From an uncultured Verrucomicrobiota bacterium (GTDB lineage: Bacteria; Verrucomicrobiota; Verrucomicrobiae; Verrucomicrobiales; DEV007), in assembly GCA_902591645.1 (NCBI GenBank), contig CACJBM010000005.1, forward strand, positions 14,117-78,116: a stretch of 64,000 bases of DNA, read 5' to 3'. The position numbers were made by a program, and so were the translations under genes. Each line of letters begins with the position of its first letter. Positions within the stretch are counted from its first letter, which is position 1. Shown piece by piece: positions 28,619-37,616 of this stretch. A model generated the notes under the pieces. That model was not told the DNA's origin and did not search any database. It saw nothing but the letters and a program-made list of their open reading frames with translations.

Positions 28619-29527
28619 ATGCCTGATCATTCCCATATTGGCACTAAGAATAATCGCTCCAATGTCTTTCGGTCCCGTTCTATAAGTACAATTTTTTTAT
28701 GGGCTCTAATTGCTTCTGCTGTTTATTTCGATAGGCCAATAATCTTTTCTTCCATTATTATACTCATAGGATCCTTGGGAGTTTATGAGTTTTTTAGTTT
28801 GTTAGGGCTCAGAGCTACTCCCGCATTTCAAAGTATTAGGATTTCTACTCTGATCCTCAGTTTTCTGTATCTGTCTTTGATGGCCTATTTTTTGACTGCA
28901 GGGTGTGATATAGGCATCATATATATTGATTCTGCCTCTATTGCTTTGGTAGTGATTGTTTTGACGGTCCTTCTTTTATTCTATCCCATTGATGGAACTA
29001 ATACTAAGGACTTATTTTTTAGTTCCTTATTTGGATTTATCTATGTCCCGTTATTGATTTCGTTTTTGCTACGAATTCTTTATTTGAATTATGATTCTTC
29101 TGAGGGGCAGGGGGGTGAGTATTATATAATATATTTATTAGTCGTAACAAAATTTTCTGATATGGGTGCTTACCTAATTGGGACACTCATTGGAAAACAT
29201 AAGATGATTCCACATATTAGTCCGGGTAAGACTTGGGAAGGGTTTATTTTTGGATGCTTAACATTTGCTGTTGGAGGTGGATGTTTAATGTTTTATTTCT
29301 TCAAAGATGAAATGCCATTGCTTGGATGGCAATCAGTTGTAATTTTAAGCTTTGTTCTTGCATTTATTGCTGCTCTCGGTGATTTGGCCGAGTCAGTTCT
29401 TAAACGCAGTCTTGCGGTTAAAGACTCTGGTAATATATTGCCCGGCATCGGTGGTGTTCTGGACCTAGTGGACAGCGTTCTTTTTACTGCGCCAGTGTTG
29501 TTTATTTATTTAACTTACTTATCTTAA
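28619..29527 (+). CDS. cdsA: Phosphatidate cytidylyltransferase
   Basis: CdsA makes CDP-diacylglycerol from phosphatidic acid and CTP, the precursor for all phospholipids including the PgsA product encoded at 40412-41002. The protein has multiple membrane helices across about 300 residues and the conserved C-terminal signature: KFSDMGAYLIG, HISPGKTWEGF, LGDLAESVLKRS and KDSGNILPGIGGVLDLVDS. It follows the GTPase gene and precedes dxr by 3 bases. In many bacteria uppS lies just upstream of cdsA; here that place is taken by the GTPase gene. Confidence 0.95.
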   Translation: MPDHSHIGTKNNRSNVFRSRSISTIFLWALIASAVYFDRPIIFSSIIILIGSLGVYEFFSLLGLRATPAFQSIRISTLILSFLYLSLMAYFLTAGCDIGIIYIDSASIALVVIVLTVLLLFYPIDGTNTKDLFFSSLFGFIYVPLLISFLLRILYLNYDSSEGQGGEYYIIYLLVVTKFSDMGAYLIGTLIGKHKMIPHISPGKTWEGFIFGCLTFAVGGGCLMFYFFKDEMPLLGWQSVVILSFVLAFIAALGDLAESVLKRSLAVKDSGNILPGIGGVLDLVDSVLFTAPVLFIYLTYLS

Positions 29528-29530
29528 ATC

Positions 29531-30679
29531 ATGGCCAACAGTACAAAGAAAGTGGTCATTTTGGGGTCAACCGGATCGATCGGAGTTAGCGCGCTAAAAG
29601 TAGCCAATGATTTATCTGAAAGGATTGAAATTGTGGGGCTCGGTGCTCATCAATCAGCGGACAAGCTGCTTTCTCAGCTGAATCAGACTGGTGCACGTGC
29701 GGCTTGCCTCAGTGATCAGGATGCGGCTGAAAGTATTAGTGCTGATATTCCTTCTGGAGTCGATATGTTTTCGGGTGAAGAGGGATTAGTTGAGCTTGCT
29801 ACTCTTGAAGAGGCAGACATTGTGTTGATTGCCATTGTAGGCGTTGCGGGTCTCAAGCCTGCATTGGCTGCCCTAGAAGCAGGCAAGGATCTGGCCGTTG
29901 CGAGTAAAGAGATACTTGTTATGGCTGGGCAAGAAGTCATGGAGACAGCTGCACGGACAGGGTCAAAAGTTTTGCCTGTTGATAGTGAACATAATGCAAT
30001 TTTCCAATGCCTTGAGGGTAAAGAATCTGACACTGTGTCGCGGTTAATATTGACAGCTTCAGGTGGGCCTTTCAGAAAATACGGAAAGAAGGATTTAGAA
30101 AATGTCAGTGTTGAAAAGGCTCTGGATCATCCTACTTGGGACATGGGACCAAAGATCACTATCGATTCAGCGACTCTCTTTAATAAGGGTCTTGAAATGA
30201 TTGAAGCACGATGGCTCTTTGATATTGAGATGGATCGAGTTGATGTTATCGTTCATCCGCAGAGCATTGTCCATTCGATGGTTGAATTTATTGATGGATC
30301 GATTTTAGCTCAGCTCAGCGTTACAGATATGTGCTTCCCTATTCAATACGCTCTTACATGGCCGGATCGAGTTCCGAACAGTTTGCCTCCTGTTGACTTT
30401 GCTGATCTTGGAAAATTAGATTTTGAAAGACCTAGGACTGAGGATTTTCCTGCACTGAACCTTGCCCGTGCAGCTGGTAATGCTGGAGGAACTTTGCCAG
30501 CAGTGATGAATGCGGCTAACGAGGTTGCAGTCGCACAATTTTTGAAAGGCCAATTAAGCTTTCCCGGTATATGGGAACATGTTGAATCAGTAATGACAAA
30601 TCATAAGGTTATTGAGGGCCCAGGCATTGATGAATTAATAGAAGCCGATCAATGGGCTCGAAGCTATCCTATTGTATGA
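29531..30679 (+). CDS. dxr: 1-Deoxy-D-xylulose 5-phosphate reductoisomerase
   Basis: Second step of the MEP pathway, converting DXP to MEP with NADPH. The N-terminal NADPH motif LGSTGSIGVSALKV, the metal/substrate block PVDSEHNAIFQCL, the flexible-loop region with DHPTWDMGPKITIDSAT and IVHPQSIVHSMV are all intact. The length of 382 residues is normal. It lies between cdsA and rseP, the classical bacterial cdsA-dxr-rseP arrangement. Confidence 0.97.
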   Translation: MANSTKKVVILGSTGSIGVSALKVANDLSERIEIVGLGAHQSADKLLSQLNQTGARAACLSDQDAAESISADIPSGVDMFSGEEGLVELATLEEADIVLIAIVGVAGLKPALAALEAGKDLAVASKEILVMAGQEVMETAARTGSKVLPVDSEHNAIFQCLEGKESDTVSRLILTASGGPFRKYGKKDLENVSVEKALDHPTWDMGPKITIDSATLFNKGLEMIEARWLFDIEMDRVDVIVHPQSIVHSMVEFIDGSILAQLSVTDMCFPIQYALTWPDRVPNSLPPVDFADLGKLDFERPRTEDFPALNLARAAGNAGGTLPAVMNAANEVAVAQFLKGQLSFPGIWEHVESVMTNHKVIEGPGIDELIEADQWARSYPIV

Positions 30680-30780
30680 TCCATTTCCGTTCAATTTCGA
30701 CACAGTTTTTGCGATCATGGATCTGAGGTGATATAGTGGCTGATCTCAATAAATAAAACCTCATAAATACATAAAAAATA

Positions 30781-32202
30781 ATGGATTCAGTTATAGGCCT
30801 CGGAAAGATATTATGGACTCTTTTTCAGGTCATTGTCCTTTTTAATATACTAATCGTTGTTCATGAATTAGGCCATTACTGGGCAGCTAAATGGAGAGGA
30901 CTCAAAGTAGAAAAATTCCAAATTTGGTTTGGTAAACCTATTTGGAAAAAAAAGATTAAGGATGTGCAGTGGGGGCTCGGATGGATTCCTATGGGCGGCT
31001 TCGTTGCTTTGCCTCAAATGGCTCCAATGGAAATGCTGGAAGGTAAGAACGAAGAGCAGGAAAGTCTGCCTTCAATAACACCGAAAGATAAGATCATTGT
31101 GGCCTTTGCCGGACCATTATTTAGTTTTGGCTTGGCCTTTGCTTTTGCTCTTCTTGTTTGGGGATTTGGTAAGCCTGTAAGAGAACAGCTTCAGAGCACC
31201 GTAGTAGGTTCAGTGGTACCAGGAATGCCTGCTGAGCTAGCTGGCGTTCTTCCTGGAGATCAAATCCTTAAAATTGATGGAGTCAAAGTACAGAGCTTTG
31301 CAGGAATGGTTGATTCAGTGCTCGAGCGTATCATTTATAGTGAGGGTGAGGAGATTGTTTTATCAATAAAAAGACAAGGAATTGATGAACCTATAGAAAT
31401 TCGTTCTGGTTTTAATAAGGAAGAAAGACCAGCTCATCAGAGGCAAGATTTCCGAAGGATTGGAGTTGTGCCGATATCAGAAGCCGTTGTTGATATTACA
31501 ATTTCCAATAGCCCTGCAGACAAGGCCGGTCTTGAGAGAGGAGATAAAATTCTAGAAGCGAACGGTCAAAGATTATTTGGCCGAGAAATGTTAAGTTTCA
31601 TGATACAGAAAATGGGTGATGACATTAAACCCATCGAATTACTTGTTCTGAGGGGTGATGAGAAGATAAAAGTTTCAATAGTGCCAGAAACTCCAATTCA
31701 ACCAGAAGGGAACCCTGCTATGCTTGGATTACAATGGCAATTACCTCCAATGACCATTCAGAATCCAGGACCCGATCCCTTTACTCAGATTTGGAACGGA
31801 GCCACTGCTATATTTAGAACTCTTAGCGCATTGATGCCTTGGCATGATGCTGATGTGAGTGTTTCACAGATGAGTTCAGCAGTTGGGATCGGTAAGCACT
31901 ATTATGAAACACTTAGTGATCCAGTTTATGGTTGGCGTTTTGCTTTTGTTCTGAGTGTTCTTATTAATGTGAACCTAGGAATGTTGAACCTTCTTCCTCT
32001 CCCCGTCCTAGATGGAGGTCATATTGTGATGGCACTTTATGAATGGATATTTAAATCTCCTCTCAATATAAAATTAATGGAAATGTTGCAGTTCGGTTGT
32101 GCCTTACTTTTAATATCTTTCATGGTTTATGTGACCTGGTTTGATATTGGTGACTTATCTAGTGAGTCAGAGGATCCTGAGCCAATCGTGTTTGCTCCTT
32201 GA
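30781..32202 (+). CDS. rseP: RseP/site-2 intramembrane metalloprotease
   Basis: Intramembrane zinc protease that cleaves transmembrane anti-sigma factors or signal-peptide remnants. The catalytic HELGH is at 28-32 inside the first transmembrane helix, and the partner motif LPLPVLDGGH lies near the C-terminus with the third ligand Asp. Two PDZ domains lie in between (roughly 125-215 and 220-315). Membrane helices occur near 8-28, 98-120, 375-400 and at the end. There are 101 bases between dxr and this gene, longer than other gaps here, so an internal promoter is possible. ispG follows 23 bases later. Confidence 0.96.
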   Translation: MDSVIGLGKILWTLFQVIVLFNILIVVHELGHYWAAKWRGLKVEKFQIWFGKPIWKKKIKDVQWGLGWIPMGGFVALPQMAPMEMLEGKNEEQESLPSITPKDKIIVAFAGPLFSFGLAFAFALLVWGFGKPVREQLQSTVVGSVVPGMPAELAGVLPGDQILKIDGVKVQSFAGMVDSVLERIIYSEGEEIVLSIKRQGIDEPIEIRSGFNKEERPAHQRQDFRRIGVVPISEAVVDITISNSPADKAGLERGDKILEANGQRLFGREMLSFMIQKMGDDIKPIELLVLRGDEKIKVSIVPETPIQPEGNPAMLGLQWQLPPMTIQNPGPDPFTQIWNGATAIFRTLSALMPWHDADVSVSQMSSAVGIGKHYYETLSDPVYGWRFAFVLSVLINVNLGMLNLLPLPVLDGGHIVMALYEWIFKSPLNIKLMEMLQFGCALLLISFMVYVTWFDIGDLSSESEDPEPIVFAP

Positions 32203-32225
32203 TCTTATTGAATTAATAGACGCAG

Positions 32226-34010
32226 ATGGATTTTAAATATCCTCAAAATTTTTATCGTTATCAGAGGAGACTTACTCGTCAGGTTAGCGTTGGTGCGGTG
32301 GGCGTTGGTGCTGAGAATCCGATCCGTATACAATCAATGATTACTGCGGACACAATGGACACTGATGCTTCCGTGAAAGAGGTCATGGAACTGGCTGATG
32401 CTGGTTGTGAGATAGTAAGGATAACGGCACAAACTCGAAGGCATGCTGCTAACCTTGAGAACATTGCCCGGAAAGTTCGTTCGAACGGATGCGATGTACC
32501 ATTAGTGGCTGACATTCATTTTAAACCGGACGCTGCATTGGAGGCTGCTAAGTGGGTAGAAAAGGTCAGAGTTAATCCAGGAAACTATGCAGATAAAAAG
32601 AAGTTCGAAATACGTGAATACAGCGATCAGCAATATTTAGAAGAATTACAAAGAATAAGAGAGCAGTTCACGCCATTAGTTCAGATCTGTAAGGAACGAG
32701 GAGTTGCTATGAGGATTGGAACTAATCATGGAAGCCTCAGTGATCGTATCATGAATCGTTATGGGGACACTCCGAGGGGGATGGTTGAGAGTGCAATGGA
32801 GTTTGCACGGATTGCCAGAGAATTGGACTATCATGAATTTGTTTTCTCAATGAAGGCAAGTAATCCGAAGGTAATGATCAGTGCTTATCGCCTTTTAGTT
32901 TCAGCCCTTGAAGCTGAAGGGACTGACTGGAATTACCCATTGCATCTTGGCGTTACAGAGGCCGGAGACGGTGAAGATGGACGCATTAAAAGTGCAATCG
33001 GAATTGGTTCATTATTAATGGATGGAATAGGAGACACGATACGTGTTTCCCTGACTGAGGATGCTGTTCGAGAAGTGCCCGTTGCCCGTGCTCTTGCTGC
33101 AGCATGCGAGCGAGAGGTGAAAAAAGGTCCGATTAATTTCCATTCGGAATCAGATCCATTCGATCCATTTGTTTACCAGCGTCGCCTTTCGCAAAGAATA
33201 GAAGTTCAAGGACTTAATGTTGGAGGTAAGGAGACGGTAAGAGTTTTAACTTCGGAGGAAAAATTTGATGCTGTTTCACATAAACTTTCAGAAATGGGTG
33301 AATTTCAACCTGAAATAGTTGTAGAGAATTCTGGATTAATTGCAATTGATCCGCGCGATGATGTAGCAGTGAGCGAGATTAATGACCGCTCGGATGTGAC
33401 TCTCGTCACATTGTCTGATGGTTTGAATATACCTGTAGTTTCAGGTTTCAGATTGCTCGCATCGCGCGTTCATCGGAGGCACCCTGTGATAATCAAAGAT
33501 ACTCTTTTTCCTAGTACGGATTCTGAAAAAAAATTCGAGGAAACTTTACTTGTGGCTGCAGCAAATATTGGTTCGCTTATTTGCGATGGTATAGGTGATG
33601 CTATTTTAGTTCAAGGTGAGGAAGCTCCAGGACAGTCCTTGCGGTTGGCATATAATATTCTCCAAGCATCGGGTGCTCGAATATTTAAGACGGATTATGT
33701 GGCCTGTCCGAGTTGTGGACGTACATTATTTGATCTGCAGGAGACAACGGCAAAGATCCGAGCTGCTACGGGTCACTTGAAAGGCGTTCGAATTGCAGTC
33801 ATGGGTTGTATTGTTAATGGGCCTGGTGAAATGGCTGATGCTGATTTTGGTTATGTGGGAGGTGCTCCAGACAAAATTAATCTGTACGTTGGTAAGAAAG
33901 CAGTGAAGTTTAATATTCCTCAGCAAGAAGCAGTTGATCGGCTAATAGATTTAATTAAGGAACATGACCGATGGGCCGATGTTCCAGATACAATTTCTGA
34001 TTCTCATTAG
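32226..34010 (+). CDS. ispG: 4-Hydroxy-3-methylbut-2-en-1-yl diphosphate synthase, long type
   Basis: MEP-pathway iron-sulfur enzyme that converts MEcPP to HMBPP. The N-terminal TIM-barrel part includes GVGAENPIRIQSMI and LVADIHF, and the C-terminal domain carries the 4Fe-4S ligands Cys494 and Cys497 (CPSCGRTL) and Cys528 (MGCIVNGPGE). At 594 residues it is about 220 longer than E. coli IspG; the extra segment between barrel and cluster domain is typical of the three-domain form in plants, Chlamydiae and Bacteroidetes. It completes two MEP steps in one operon with dxr. Confidence 0.97.
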   Translation: MDFKYPQNFYRYQRRLTRQVSVGAVGVGAENPIRIQSMITADTMDTDASVKEVMELADAGCEIVRITAQTRRHAANLENIARKVRSNGCDVPLVADIHFKPDAALEAAKWVEKVRVNPGNYADKKKFEIREYSDQQYLEELQRIREQFTPLVQICKERGVAMRIGTNHGSLSDRIMNRYGDTPRGMVESAMEFARIARELDYHEFVFSMKASNPKVMISAYRLLVSALEAEGTDWNYPLHLGVTEAGDGEDGRIKSAIGIGSLLMDGIGDTIRVSLTEDAVREVPVARALAAACEREVKKGPINFHSESDPFDPFVYQRRLSQRIEVQGLNVGGKETVRVLTSEEKFDAVSHKLSEMGEFQPEIVVENSGLIAIDPRDDVAVSEINDRSDVTLVTLSDGLNIPVVSGFRLLASRVHRRHPVIIKDTLFPSTDSEKKFEETLLVAAANIGSLICDGIGDAILVQGEEAPGQSLRLAYNILQASGARIFKTDYVACPSCGRTLFDLQETTAKIRAATGHLKGVRIAVMGCIVNGPGEMADADFGYVGGAPDKINLYVGKKAVKFNIPQQEAVDRLIDLIKEHDRWADVPDTISDSH

Positions 34011-34019
34011 AGATTTTAG

Positions 34020-34610
34020 TTGAAGATTACTGTGCAATTTTTTCCTTCAGACTATTTCACAAGACTAAAAAAGGAGGAGATTTTCCCTGATCCTAAACAG
34101 CCGCTTGAAATTGATCTTGGCTGCGGGGACGGGTCTTTTTTAATTAATTTAGCTGTAAATTTTCCCTCGAAAAATTTTCTTGGTGTAGAGCGTTTACTTG
34201 GGAGAGTTCGAAGAGTTTGTCGGCGTTCGCTAAAAGAAGAAATACAAAATTTAAAAGTCCTTAGGTTGGAATCTTCTTACACATTAGAGTGGTTACTCCC
34301 AGACCACTGTGCTTCACGAGTCCATTTGTTATTTCCAGATCCATGGCCAAAGAAAAAACATCATAAGCGGCGATTAGTGAGTGAGCGATTTTGCACTTCC
34401 CTTGTCAGGGTCCTAGAGCCGAACGGTGAATTTTTATTTAAAACTGATCACTTGGAATATTTCGAAGAATCAATGTCAGTTTTAAAAAACTCCAGATCAT
34501 TGAAAGAAATTCAATGGGACCCTGATTCTTATTATCCTCAAACTGATTTTGAGAAGTTGTGGACTGACCAAGGAAAAATTATTTATTATGCTAGATTCAA
34601 ACCCAAATAA
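34020..34610 (+). CDS. trmB: tRNA (guanine-N7-)-methyltransferase
   Basis: Forms m7G46 in tRNA. SAM-binding motif LEIDLGCGDGSF near residues 28-40, the PDPWPKKKHHKRRL block (TrmB signature), and the C-terminal TDFEKLWTDQGKIIYY segment. The start is TTG at 34020, 9 bases after ispG, so it is the last gene of the operon. The convergent TPR gene ends 4 bases away. Confidence 0.95.
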   Translation: MKITVQFFPSDYFTRLKKEEIFPDPKQPLEIDLGCGDGSFLINLAVNFPSKNFLGVERLLGRVRRVCRRSLKEEIQNLKVLRLESSYTLEWLLPDHCASRVHLLFPDPWPKKKHHKRRLVSERFCTSLVRVLEPNGEFLFKTDHLEYFEESMSVLKNSRSLKEIQWDPDSYYPQTDFEKLWTDQGKIIYYARFKPK

Positions 34611-34614
34611 ATAA

Positions 34615-35211
34615 TTATCCAATTTTATTTATCTCATTGAGTCTGTGATGTGCATTGGCTGAGTGTCGGGTTTCGGGAAACCGATCGATTACAGTTTGTA
34701 ATAAAGCTTTCGCGTGCTCTTCGTCTTGTTTTGATTCTAAATATATTTGTTGTAGCCGAAATAGTATGGCGGCCGCATCATTTTCTGCCCAGTCAGTATT
34801 TTCTAATGAATCTTCGAAGGTTTCGATTGCTGCATCCACATCATGTAAGTATTCTTGCTGAATCTTTGCGATTTCAAATACAGGAAAACGGTTCTCTGGT
34901 TCTTCTGATACTATTGCGCGGTACGCTTTAATTGCTCCTTCGTAATCTCCCTGAGACACTTTGGCTGCGGCTTTGATAAGAGGGTCGGGTTTTATTTGTT
35001 CTGGAGCAGAAAAGAAAAACGCTCCGATCTTATCTGCTAACGACGGAAGCATCACTAAAACAACGAAAAGTCCTAAGCCGATGGCAATAAAAAATGTTGC
35101 GACAAATTTAGTGCCAATTTCCCATTCATTCCATTTTGAGCTGATTGTCCATGCGAGTAGCACAGTTGCGGAAACAGAAATAAGGACAAGGATTAATTTC
35201 TTATTGGTCAT
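34615..35211 (-). CDS. Tetratricopeptide-repeat membrane protein
   Basis: Two N-terminal hydrophobic helices (about 5-22 and 34-56) are followed by TPR-like helices from about residue 85: ASQGDYEGAIKAYRAIV-type helix pairs, DVDAAIETFEDSLE and HAKALLQTVIDRFPET. The closing segment resembles the ends of BamD/YbgF-type proteins, and the TPR part probably faces the periplasm or cytoplasm as a protein-docking surface. Specific function is not recognised. Confidence 0.75.
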   Translation of the reverse strand: MTNKKLILVLISVSATVLLAWTISSKWNEWEIGTKFVATFFIAIGLGLFVVLVMLPSLADKIGAFFFSAPEQIKPDPLIKAAAKVSQGDYEGAIKAYRAIVSEEPENRFPVFEIAKIQQEYLHDVDAAIETFEDSLENTDWAENDAAAILFRLQQIYLESKQDEEHAKALLQTVIDRFPETRHSANAHHRLNEINKIG

Positions 35212-35616
35212 TAGGGATTAATTAAGTGATTTATTAAGTCAAAAATCTAAAAGCAGAAACCGTAAAGTTGATAATTTTTAAATATAGAATTCTGAGAAGG
35301 GATTTGAATCTTTCGTTTTTTATAGGCTATTGATTGGATTTTTGAATAGGCATTTAGTCATTTTCTTTCTAACTGATTGCTAATGAAAGGTCCAATTATT
35401 GTTACTCTTATATTAATATTTAGAAAACATTAACTATTTCAGTGAATTTTAACTATTTGAAGCAATCATTTTTTTATAGCTAAAGCTAGAAAAACCTTGC
35501 GATTGGGTCAATTATTAAGGATATTACCCAAGTAATAAGGTAGAATAGAATAGAATTTAATTTTCAGAGCCTCTAGTAATTTAAAAAAATAATCAATTAA
35601 TAGATTAACACGAACA
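35212..35616. other. AT-rich intergenic region upstream of the polysaccharide module
   Basis: No coding frame or RNA gene is convincing. It contains a 10-base direct repeat TTAACTATTT at 35430-35439 and 35449-35458, 19 bases apart (near two helical turns), plus a short run of three AGAAT units near 35543-35558. The stretch should hold the promoter of the polysaccharide genes, but no convincing sigma-70 site is seen. Confidence 0.5.
35430..35458. promoter_or_regulatory. Direct repeat TTAACTATTT, possible regulator site
   Basis: Two identical 10-mers with a start-to-start distance of 19 bases. A third occurrence, with the extension TTAACTATTTCA shared with the first copy, is at 53210-53221 between htrA and parE. 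The sequence is AT-rich so chance remains possible. Confidence 0.3.
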
Positions 35617-36168
35617 ATGAAAAAAAGTTTATCGAAGCAAATTTTGGTTTTTCTCCTCACTTTCGGTTCTTTAGCAGTTTTTAGTGCTGCCGAAACGAAA
35701 TTTGATTGCTCAGAAATAGCTAAGCAGACCAAGGCAGCAGTTAGTGCTAAGCCAGGTGCAGCGGCAAGTACTGTAACAAAGATGATTAGTAAACACGAAA
35801 ATTGTGTTTGCTCGATTGTTAAGGCAGCCATTGCTGGTGGTGGTGATGTTAAAGATGTCGTAACTGCAGCAGTCAAAGCAGCTCCAAAACAGACAGCAGT
35901 CGTTCATGAATGTGCAGTCGCAGCTTCACCCAAGTCAGCGAAGGCAATTAGCGCAGCTATTGATGCAGTCATGGGAGGCGGAGATGATTTTGGAACAGAG
36001 CCCGTTGTTGTTAGTGGTGTCTATCTTATTGCGCCAGTAGCTTCCGCTGGTGGAGGTTCTGGATTCTTTGGACCGCTGACTGCGGCTGAACTTGCTGCAC
36101 AGCAGGCACTAATTGATAGATTACTTGGAAGAGATACAGACACTCCTTCAACGCCAACCGATCCCTAA
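35617..36168 (+). CDS. Exported alanine-rich protein with 14-residue helical repeats, function unknown
   Basis: Not recognised as a named family. A signal peptide (about 1-24) precedes an alanine-rich core containing four cysteines (FDCSE, CVC and HEC). From about residue 68 the sequence divides into successive 14-residue units: IVKAAIAGGGDVKD, VVTAAVKAAPKQTA, VVHECAVAASPKSA and KAISAAIDAVMGGG, each likely one amphipathic helix ended by Pro or Gly. A glycine-rich linker and an acidic Thr/Pro tail follow. I recall similar proteins upstream of polysaccharide genes in other Verrucomicrobia, without an assigned function. It heads the export module: the barrel, Wzc-type and Wza-type genes follow on the same strand. 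Confidence 0.75.
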   Translation: MKKSLSKQILVFLLTFGSLAVFSAAETKFDCSEIAKQTKAAVSAKPGAAASTVTKMISKHENCVCSIVKAAIAGGGDVKDVVTAAVKAAPKQTAVVHECAVAASPKSAKAISAAIDAVMGGGDDFGTEPVVVSGVYLIAPVASAGGGSGFFGPLTAAELAAQQALIDRLLGRDTDTPSTPTDP

Positions 36169-36253
36169 AGGTTGATAGAATTTTAATTTTTCAGTTTAAA
36201 ATTATCCCAAAATTAGAAACACAGATCCTACCAAACTGGATCTACAATAAACT

Positions 36254-37459
36254 ATGAAAAAAAGCGCTCTCTTGATTTTGATTTCTTTGATTGGTTGCCT
36301 CTTAAGTGCATCTGGACAAGGACTTCTTAGCATTGGGGAATCTGGATCATTTGATGATTTTGATTCTAAGCTTCCATTCACAACGACCGTCACTGGTGAC
36401 CTTGGCTTTGATAGCAATGTAGGCAATCGTCCGGGCGGATTGGAGGAGGAATCAGGGTACATCCGAGGCGGAGTAGGTGCAGCTTATGCTGGCGGAACCC
36501 GTAGAACACATATCGATCTGAATGCGCGCCTTTCTACATTGTATTATTTTGATCAGCCCGAGTCACAGGTTGATGATAATTTTCAGACAGCAAGACTAGG
36601 CTTGAAGCTACACCATAGAGTAAATCCACGAACTACCGTTGGAAACAGTGCATACATCAGCTATGAAATTGAACCAGATGATGCGATCGGAGCGTCTGCT
36701 TCTCGTCGCCTAGATCAATATTCATACAGATACAATAATCTTTGGATTTCACATTCATGGAGCCGCAGGCTGAGTACAGTTTCTAGATTTACTGTGACTG
36801 GGATTGATTATGAGAATGATATTGAGTCCGTAGGAGAGGACCGATTCACTCAGACCTTTTCTAAAGAAGTTCGTTATGTTCTAGATCGTTTAACTTCACT
36901 CGTTGGTGAGTATCGTAGAGCCGATACTGACTACGATATTGTTAATTTGGATTATGATGCGAATTATCTCTTAGCTGGTGCTGATCACAAATTTAATGAT
37001 AATGTAAGTGGAACCCTCCGATTAGGAGGAGAGAATCGTGATTATGATAGTAATGATGATGATGGATGGAATCCATACGCTGAGGCTTCTTTACGATATG
37101 AGTTAAGTGATCGCACTAAGCTTGTCTGGTTCACACGTTATGGGTACGAGGATTCAGAGGTTTTCTATCATCTTGCGAATTCCCGTTCTGTTTTCAGGAC
37201 TGCGCTCAATGCTTCTCATGCGTTTTCGGATGATTTAAGAGGTAAGGCAGGGCTCAGCTATCATAGTAGTGATTATGATCGCGGAATATTGTCTGAGCTC
37301 ACGGAGTATGGCCTGAGTCTAAACTTGGGACTCAATTACCGGGTAATGTCTAATACGGATTTGAATCTAGGGTATACGCTAACTACCCATACATCTGATA
37401 GTGCTTTTAGAGAATATGACAGGCATCGTTTGTGGGCAGGTATTAGTGTGACTTTCTAA
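36254..37459 (+). CDS. Outer-membrane beta-barrel protein of the polysaccharide module
   Basis: A signal peptide (MKKSALLILISLIGCLLSAS) is followed by about 370 residues of alternating strand pattern with many Tyr, Arg, Asp and aromatic girdle residues (YNNLWISHSWSRR, YEDSEVFYHL), ending WAGISVTF with a C-terminal Phe, the signal for barrel assembly by BAM. It resembles outer-membrane barrels encoded next to polysaccharide exporters (BBP2-like). It is probably the outer-membrane conduit or a partner of the Wza-like protein. A bidirectional hairpin lies just after the stop. Confidence 0.8.
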   Translation: MKKSALLILISLIGCLLSASGQGLLSIGESGSFDDFDSKLPFTTTVTGDLGFDSNVGNRPGGLEEESGYIRGGVGAAYAGGTRRTHIDLNARLSTLYYFDQPESQVDDNFQTARLGLKLHHRVNPRTTVGNSAYISYEIEPDDAIGASASRRLDQYSYRYNNLWISHSWSRRLSTVSRFTVTGIDYENDIESVGEDRFTQTFSKEVRYVLDRLTSLVGEYRRADTDYDIVNLDYDANYLLAGADHKFNDNVSGTLRLGGENRDYDSNDDDGWNPYAEASLRYELSDRTKLVWFTRYGYEDSEVFYHLANSRSVFRTALNASHAFSDDLRGKAGLSYHSSDYDRGILSELTEYGLSLNLGLNYRVMSNTDLNLGYTLTTHTSDSAFREYDRHRLWAGISVTF

Positions 37460-37484
37460 ATTTGACTATTAATTTAACTTTCAT

Positions 37485-37524
37485 ATCCCCCTAGCTGTCA
37501 TACAGCAGGGGGATTTGTTGTTTA
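37485..37524 (+). terminator. Hairpin with GC-rich stem after the barrel gene
   Basis: The arms atccccctagctgt (37485-37498) and acagcagggggat (37502-37514) pair almost completely around a 3-base loop and are followed by TTGTTGTTT. This fits an intrinsic terminator or an attenuator between the barrel gene and the kinase gene, which would let the first two genes be expressed at a higher level. Confidence 0.65.
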
Positions 37525-37616
37525 ATAATCGTTGAGAATTGTGAGGAATGCCTATATTTTTCTTTCCCTTTCTGGATTCATTCTACATTCACCTCAAAAG
37601 TCTATAAATAGTTATC

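Noticed and set aside
35543..35558. Short AGAAT tandem run upstream of the polysaccharide genes
   Set aside because: Only three units in an AT-rich region; chance is sufficient.
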